A stretch of DNA of 20,737 nucleotides from JAVJSU01 sp040219275 (lineage in GTDB: Bacteria; Chloroflexota; Anaerolineae; Aggregatilineales; Phototrophicaceae), in the NCBI GenBank assembly GCA_040219275.1, contig JAVJSU010000040.1:1-20737 (forward strand), written 5' to 3'. The position numbers and the translations under genes were made by a program. Numbering within the stretch: position 1 is the first letter of the stretch; each line of letters starts with the position of its first letter. The notes beneath the pieces are model-generated. The model was not told the DNA's origin, made no database searches, and saw only the letters and a program-made list of their open reading frames with translations. This document shows, one piece after another, positions 16,261-20,737 of the stretch.

Positions 16261-17667
16261 CTAAAGTTTATCTGACAGGTCACGCATAATATCATCCAGC
16301 ATGAGTGACTGTCCCGAAGCCATAGCCTGTGCATAACGTTCATCGCCTAACGTAGCCTGTAGAGCATCGCTGAATTCTGAGAAATGATTAGGGTCGAGAT
16401 GCTCTGCGTGTTGCTGAAGCAAACCGATCCACTGCGCGGCTTGTTCTGAGTCCCCTTCGCTGTGCTTCATGGTAGCAACTGCAAAGACAGTCTTGGCATA
16501 AAAGCGTGGCGTGTTAAGAGCCATCGCACTGGCAACCAGCGCCTCTAAGTATTCGTGCGCCCGTGAAATATCACCACGAGAGAGATAGATTCGGAACAGT
16601 TCCTCAGAGAGTGAGGAGATGCGTATAGCAATGTTATTTTCCTGCGCCATCTTGAGGGCATCTACAAAATGGATGATGGCTGAATCATCATCGCCCTGTA
16701 ATATGTAGACCCGTCCCAATCCCGTTAGCGCCATTATGATGCTGTTAAATGACAGTGTGGCACGGGTGATTCCCAGAACCTCCTCATAATAGGCGCGGGC
16801 TTCATCAAGCTGGCCTAATTGCCGGTTGACGTTCGCCAGCATGGTTAAAGCATATGGAATCAAGGGTAGAAAGCTGAGTTTACGGGAGATGCTGAGTGTT
16901 GACTGTGCGTGGAGTAAAGCCTGCTGTACATCTTTGAGCTGAAGACAAACGCCCGCCAGGGAAAGATGAGCGACAGCGGCATTTGGCTCATCGTTCACCA
17001 ATAGCGCTTGTTCCATTGATTTACTGTGATAATCGTAGCTTTCCTGATAATTACCCTGAAAATAAGCGACATGACCAAACCCTGCCCAGACAGCCACCAT
17101 TTCTTTTGGATCAACGGCTTCGAGAAGTTCTCGGCTACGGGTGTATTGTGTCTCAGCCGTTGCAAAGTCACCAGATGAGTTACTTACGCAGGCTAGAAGA
17201 TACCAGGCTCTACCGATCATCCGACCATCCTGTAACTTCTCGCCACATCCCATCAACGCCTCAGCGCATGACCGTGTTTCCGCCATCTGCTGAAGGCGTA
17301 GATGATTGAGTCCCAGCATATACAGAATTTCTCCCTCGCTCGCCCAATCATTCAACAAACGAGCCGCTTGAAGCCCTTGTTGTAGGATGTCGATTGTCTC
17401 TAAAGTTGTCTGTTGGGTCGATGTGGCGGCAACTGTGGTCGTACAGAAGTCAACGCATAGCCGCGCCCGTTCAGTTTGCTCTGCCATTGCTGACCAGTCA
17501 CGCCAGTGTTTGATCTGCAACCAGTCCTGCTGGATCGTTTTGATCCAATATGAACGGTTTCCAACACCGATTTGTGTCATAGCGTTGTTCGCCTGTTGCA
17601 GTTTCTTCAAGTAGTGCTGTGCCAGACGTTCCTGCGTTTGCCGGGCGATAGGTAGTGATTCAAGCAT
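16261..17667 (-). CDS. TPR-repeat protein, detached C-terminal half of a BTAD/NB-ARC regulator
   Basis: A 468-residue soluble protein from the ATG at 17667-17665, supported by GGAGG (17677-17681) nine bases upstream. The frame is open 50 codons further up, but that part is the out-of-frame end of the preceding gene. About eight to ten tetratricopeptide-type helical hairpins are visible, for example AWYLLACVSNSSGDFATAETQYTRSRELL, VWAGFGHVAYFQGNYQESYDYHSKS, HLSLAGVCLQLKDVQQALLHAQ, TMLANVNRQLGQLDEARAYYEEVL and ALTGLGRVYILQGDDDSAIIHFVDAL. In relatives this sensor region is usually fused after BTAD and NB-ARC domains. Here it starts five bases after the stop of the upstream gene in a different frame, so either two coupled subunits or a frameshifted single gene. 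Confidence 0.88.
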   Translation of the reverse strand: MLESLPIARQTQERLAQHYLKKLQQANNAMTQIGVGNRSYWIKTIQQDWLQIKHWRDWSAMAEQTERARLCVDFCTTTVAATSTQQTTLETIDILQQGLQAARLLNDWASEGEILYMLGLNHLRLQQMAETRSCAEALMGCGEKLQDGRMIGRAWYLLACVSNSSGDFATAETQYTRSRELLEAVDPKEMVAVWAGFGHVAYFQGNYQESYDYHSKSMEQALLVNDEPNAAVAHLSLAGVCLQLKDVQQALLHAQSTLSISRKLSFLPLIPYALTMLANVNRQLGQLDEARAYYEEVLGITRATLSFNSIIMALTGLGRVYILQGDDDSAIIHFVDALKMAQENNIAIRISSLSEELFRIYLSRGDISRAHEYLEALVASAMALNTPRFYAKTVFAVATMKHSEGDSEQAAQWIGLLQQHAEHLDPNHFSEFSDALQATLGDERYAQAMASGQSLMLDDIMRDLSDKL

Positions 17668-17672
17668 TTTTA

Positions 17673-19499
17673 CTAACCTCCAAACTCGGTTTGTAGGAGC
17701 GATTTTGCGTGCAACACCAGAAGGGCGTGCATCTGGAAACGACCGCCACTCACCGGTTCCAACAGACCATGATTGACCAATACGCGGATCGCCGGACGCG
17801 GATCCAACACATCCCATGCAACGGCTATCGCCTGTATATCAAAAGTGGCGGGTTTAGGAACAAACAGGCTCAGTAACGCGAATAGCAAACGCATCTGTGG
17901 ATCAAGCCGGTTGGTACTGCGCTTGAGTAATGCCGTCACTGTAGGGGACGCATCCCGCCCGACCACCAGCACATCCGAGGGAGGTTGCGCTGTCAGTAGC
18001 GCAGTTCCGGCATGAAGTTCATTCAGTAAATCCTGAATCCCCCATCCCATCGCGGACTCATTGTGCAGTAGCCGCCCCGCTACATGGATCGCCAGCGGCA
18101 ACCCTTCAACGTCATTGACCAGTTGGCGCGATTCATCCGGGTAGGCTGTGACTGTCTCAGGGGTCAGCATCGCCAGAAGTTTAAAGCTGTCTGCCTCCGA
18201 AAGGACGGGTAGACGATAAATGTCGGTAGCAGTGGGTGCCAGGGCGAGCGCCACATCGAACAGGCGACTGGTCATAACCGTGACACAGTGCTGTCCACCA
18301 ACACGAAACAGCTTGACATGCTCGATCTGCCATACGTCATCAATAATCATCAACAAACGCTTGTCACGAACGAGTGCGCCTATTCGCGTGCTTATGTCTT
18401 CAATGGTGCGTGTTTGGGAAGAATCGGGTAAACCGAGTGCGGTTGCCCATCCGGAAAGCTCACTCAACAAATCAGGGGTTTCGCCAAGTGAAGCCCATAA
18501 AATGCCATCCGGAAAATGCGCGCTAATCTCAGTATCATGGCTAAGCATGGCAGAGAGGGTGCTTTTGCCCACACCGGGCCAGCCATGAATGACCGTGAAC
18601 GGATGGGCAGTATCAGGATCACCGATGCCTAGTCTTCCTTTGATCTCCTTTAACGCCTGCTCTCGTCCAACGATCAGCGCAGGTAGCGGCGGGATCACTC
18701 CGACAGAGGAATAACCTGTTGCGCCTGATGATGATATGCTGGTAGAACTTCGCACCAAATTTTCATAAAGCGCGGTTGTTTCAGGTTCTGGTGGTGTAAC
18801 AAAGGCTTCATCCATCAACGCAACACATTGTTTATACTGGCGATGCACTTCAGAGCGCTGTCCGTTCACGGCGTACAAGGACATCAACTGGCGATGGGCA
18901 ATTTCCTGCAATGGATCAGCCGCGAGCCATTGTTGGGCGTGCTTTAAAGCCTGTTCAAACTGTTGTTGGGTCGCATAGTGTAGCGTTAAACGTCGCTGGA
19001 TGTCGCTATATTCGCGATGAAACCATGCGCGTTGTTGTGTCTGCCACTCTTCAAATTCGCTACTGTTGTTAATGTAAAAACCATGCATGAATTCCGCTTG
19101 ATACAGTTCGATGGCATCAGTGTATGCTTGCAGGCAAGCATCACACAACGCGTTCTGGTCGTGGTGGTGCGCGTTGGCTGTTTTTATCAGGGTCTTGAAA
19201 GCAACCGTGTCGATCCAGATGGCATCTGGATTCAGGGCAATATTAGTGCGATCAGCCTCTATCCACGCTGTATCGACGATTTTAGTCAGGGCATTTAACG
19301 CGCTACGTAATGCCGCTCGTGCCTTGTTATGACTACTTTCTTGCCAGAGCAGGGTTGCCAGAATATCACGGCTTTGTGGCTGTGGGGTCAGTGCCAGATA
19401 CGCGATAATTGCCATCGCTTTTCGACGTTCGATTTTTGCCGTTTTTCCTTCTACTTCTAACTGTGGCGTTCCAAACAAGTATAACTTCAATCCGGACAT
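17673..19499 (-). CDS. BTAD-domain transcriptional regulator with NB-ARC (STAND) ATPase
   Basis: A 608-residue regulator. The ATG at 19499 is preferred over the GTG at 19502 because AGGA sits five bases before the ATG. Residues about 4-95 form an OmpR-like winged helix (LKLYLFGTPQLEVEGK..., RDILATLLWQESSHNKARAALRSALNAL) and about 95-245 the bacterial transcriptional activation domain (AFKTLIKTA..., QQWLAADPLQEIAHRQLMSLYAVNGQRSEVHRQY). The NB-ARC domain follows with Walker A GWPGVGKST, Walker B RLLMIIDDVWQ and the GLPLAIHVAGRLL motif. The end (FQMHALLVLHAKSLLQTEFGG) is the winged-helix part that normally leads into TPRs, and those are on the next gene. This architecture is typical of AfsR/SARP-type regulators; the targets and inducer are unknown. 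Confidence 0.92.
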   Translation of the reverse strand: MSGLKLYLFGTPQLEVEGKTAKIERRKAMAIIAYLALTPQPQSRDILATLLWQESSHNKARAALRSALNALTKIVDTAWIEADRTNIALNPDAIWIDTVAFKTLIKTANAHHHDQNALCDACLQAYTDAIELYQAEFMHGFYINNSSEFEEWQTQQRAWFHREYSDIQRRLTLHYATQQQFEQALKHAQQWLAADPLQEIAHRQLMSLYAVNGQRSEVHRQYKQCVALMDEAFVTPPEPETTALYENLVRSSTSISSSGATGYSSVGVIPPLPALIVGREQALKEIKGRLGIGDPDTAHPFTVIHGWPGVGKSTLSAMLSHDTEISAHFPDGILWASLGETPDLLSELSGWATALGLPDSSQTRTIEDISTRIGALVRDKRLLMIIDDVWQIEHVKLFRVGGQHCVTVMTSRLFDVALALAPTATDIYRLPVLSEADSFKLLAMLTPETVTAYPDESRQLVNDVEGLPLAIHVAGRLLHNESAMGWGIQDLLNELHAGTALLTAQPPSDVLVVGRDASPTVTALLKRSTNRLDPQMRLLFALLSLFVPKPATFDIQAIAVAWDVLDPRPAIRVLVNHGLLEPVSGGRFQMHALLVLHAKSLLQTEFGG

Positions 19500-19622
19500 C
19501 ACAATCCTTTTATCATGTGAGTTTGTGACGTTGCTGTTACGGTACAGTTTCGATCTGTTTTTATCATAGCATCAGATGAAAAAAATGGTAAACCGCATAA
19601 TCTAAGAGATGAGGTAACCGAA
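19500..19622. other. Divergent intergenic region between the STAND regulator and the hydrolase
   Basis: This 123-base gap must carry both promoters. I found no convincing -35/-10 pair on either strand. A weak inverted repeat CTGT-tacggt-ACAG is at about 19534-19547. The hydrolase ribosome site GAGGT is at 19611-19615. Confidence 0.4.
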
Positions 19623-20582
19623 ATGAAAGACCAGGTCATTGATGCTCAGAGTTTTAAGGGTGATGTCACAAATCTATCAATAAAGCTAAGGGTTTTTGTA
19701 GCGACTATCCGCGTGCTGGACCAGATAGCACCCTCTATCGCGGCTAAACTTATGCTTGAAAAATTTATCACACCCCGTCGAAAAGCGAAGACCGACTATG
19801 TTGAACAATTACCAGCCGGAGCACGACGGATCGATGTGTTTCACAACCTGACCAAAATCACCGGATGGGCATGGGGTGAAGCGGGACCTTCAATTCTGTT
19901 GATTCACGGGTGGGAAGGACACACGGGACGCATGATTCCGTTGATCGAGCCACTTCTACAACAAGGTTACCGTGTGTTCACACTGGATGCACCGGGACAC
20001 GGGCTTTCGCCAGCGACAAAAACCAACCTGGTTGATGTCGGCTACGCTATCCAGGCGATGATGGAGCAACACGGCCCATTTTTCGGCATAATCGCGCATT
20101 CCTTTGGCGCGGCGGCGACAGCCATCATGCTTGCCCGTGAGCCTCAACTAATGCCCGAAAAGCTGGTTCTACTCTCGCCCATGCGTGACCTGCAACAGCA
20201 CTTTGACATCTTCGCCAGCATCGCCCAACTTTCGCCCACACTCAAAAAACGGGTGCGTGAATTGGCGGTGAAGCATGTCGGGCAGTCTTTTGAAAGCGTC
20301 TCAACGGTTAAGGGGGTAAGTATGCTCAGGAATCCGGGTCTGGTGATTCATGATTGGCATGATACGTTAATCCCTTACGAGGTTGGCGAAACCATCGCCC
20401 ATCATTGGCACGGTTGCCAGTTCATCTCAACTGAAAAACTTGGTCACCGCATGGGATTGACCAGAGCGAGCGTGAGACAGCATATTCTGATGTATCTAGC
20501 GCAAACGCCGCAGATTGTGCCGGATGTTCTTGCACAAGCGACCAACAAAACCACGCCCAATGAGGACAGAAAAATCTCATAA
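19623..20582 (+). CDS. Alpha/beta-fold hydrolase (serine esterase/lipase-like)
   Basis: A 319-residue soluble hydrolase of unknown substrate. The oxyanion-loop motif is IHGWEGH (94-100) and LDAPGHGLS (121-129) follows the next strand. The nucleophile elbow is A-H-S160-F-G, with Ala in place of the usual first Gly. The acid is D244 or D247 in VIHDWHDTLIPY, and the base is H275 in EKLGHRMGL. The first 60 residues are helical and basic with no clear signal peptide; FITPRRKAKTDYVEQLP precedes the catalytic domain. GAGGT seven bases before the ATG supports the start. It is transcribed away from the STAND regulator, so it could be a target of that regulator, but nothing links it directly to the sugar operon. 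It ends 15 bases before a probable insertion-sequence end. Confidence 0.88.
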   Translation: MKDQVIDAQSFKGDVTNLSIKLRVFVATIRVLDQIAPSIAAKLMLEKFITPRRKAKTDYVEQLPAGARRIDVFHNLTKITGWAWGEAGPSILLIHGWEGHTGRMIPLIEPLLQQGYRVFTLDAPGHGLSPATKTNLVDVGYAIQAMMEQHGPFFGIIAHSFGAAATAIMLAREPQLMPEKLVLLSPMRDLQQHFDIFASIAQLSPTLKKRVRELAVKHVGQSFESVSTVKGVSMLRNPGLVIHDWHDTLIPYEVGETIAHHWHGCQFISTEKLGHRMGLTRASVRQHILMYLAQTPQIVPDVLAQATNKTTPNEDRKIS

Positions 20583-20597
20583 ACACGGCAAGCCACA

Positions 20598-20737
20598 CAG
20601 GGTAATCGCATCAAATTCGAGTGAGCAGTTGCAACAAGAATGAATTGTCCATTGCAGCGCGGAAACGTTTTTGCCTCAAACTGCTCTTGGTTTTATTCTG
20701 TTTGAGTAGATTCAGTGCAATGGTGCGGAGCACAGCC
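20598..20737 (-). mobile_element. Right-edge part of an ISAs1-family insertion sequence
   Basis: The stretch beginning CAGGGTAATCGCATCAAA (20598-20615) resembles, from memory, the CAGGG...GCATGAAA-type termini of ISAs1-family elements, and the transposase stop lies within it. If correct, the element begins at 20598, and the other end and the 8-10 base target duplication (candidate 20588-20597) lie outside the window. Confidence 0.5.
20611..20737 (-). CDS. ISAs1-family transposase, C-terminal 41 residues (rest outside window)
   Basis: The minus strand is open from the window edge to TGA at 20613-20611. It encodes AVLRTIALNLLKQNKTKSSL then RQKRFRAAMDNSFLLQLLTRI. The pattern R-x-I/L-ALNLL-x(n)-S-L-R-x-KR-x-RA-x-x-D-x-x-x-L-x-x-LL is the recognisable end of ISAs1 (H-repeat-type) DDE transposases. 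Only this tail is visible, so I cannot say whether the element is intact. Confidence 0.7.
   Translation of the reverse strand, partial: AVLRTIALNLLKQNKTKSSLRQKRFRAAMDNSFLLQLLTRI

Noticed and set aside
17668..17817. 50-codon upstream extension of the TPR protein
   Set aside because: This is the other-frame reading of the NB-ARC gene's end; the ATG at 17667 has a strong GGAGG and begins the natural domain boundary.

Overview
The window (20,737 bases) looks like a chromosomal glycan-utilisation locus from a bacterium of the Chloroflexota type (Anaerolineae-like). This is an inference from gene style: a BTAD/NB-ARC/TPR regulator, an oligopeptide-type ABC importer whose binding protein resembles those of that phylum, and a DUF927-like primase tail. 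No rRNA or other marker gene is present to fix the taxonomy. No tRNA, rRNA or CRISPR array was seen.

Left edge (1-510): the C-terminal end of a replication/primase-like protein of phage or plasmid type on the + strand, followed by three 25-base direct repeats built of a 9-base unit, plus one inverted array. These abut the 3' end of an anaerobic sulfatase-maturating enzyme gene, which is cut short at about residue 317 and lacks its last cysteine-rich part.

Core (511-15930): a co-oriented minus-strand gene set, read right to left: extracellular family 5 binding protein, permease B, permease C, ATPase D, ATPase F, sulfatase, GH2 beta-mannosidase, sulfatase, then, after a 173-base AT-rich gap, another sulfatase and its maturase. 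Spacing within the two groups is very tight (overlaps of 1 and 4 bases, gaps of 4-45 bases), except for a 90-base hairpin-bearing gap after the binding protein. A LacI-family regulator is divergent from the binding protein, and a TTGACA-17-TAAACT promoter lies in the shared intergenic region. All three sulfatases carry the C-x-P-x-R formylglycine motif. None of the sulfatases nor the mannosidase has a signal peptide. The simplest model is import of a small sulfated, beta-mannoside-containing saccharide by the ABC transporter, then cytoplasmic desulfation by three sulfatases and exo-cleavage by the mannosidase, with LacI sensing an intermediate.

Right part (15931-20737): a remnant or mini-gene with a helix-turn-helix; a two-gene STAND-type regulator in which the BTAD+NB-ARC half and the TPR half are separate, tightly coupled ORFs; a divergent alpha/beta hydrolase; and, at the window edge, the C-terminus of an ISAs1-family transposase with a probable insertion-sequence end. 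The sugar locus is therefore flanked by mobile or replication-associated DNA on both sides, and the left flank appears to have removed the end of the maturase that the sulfatases would need.
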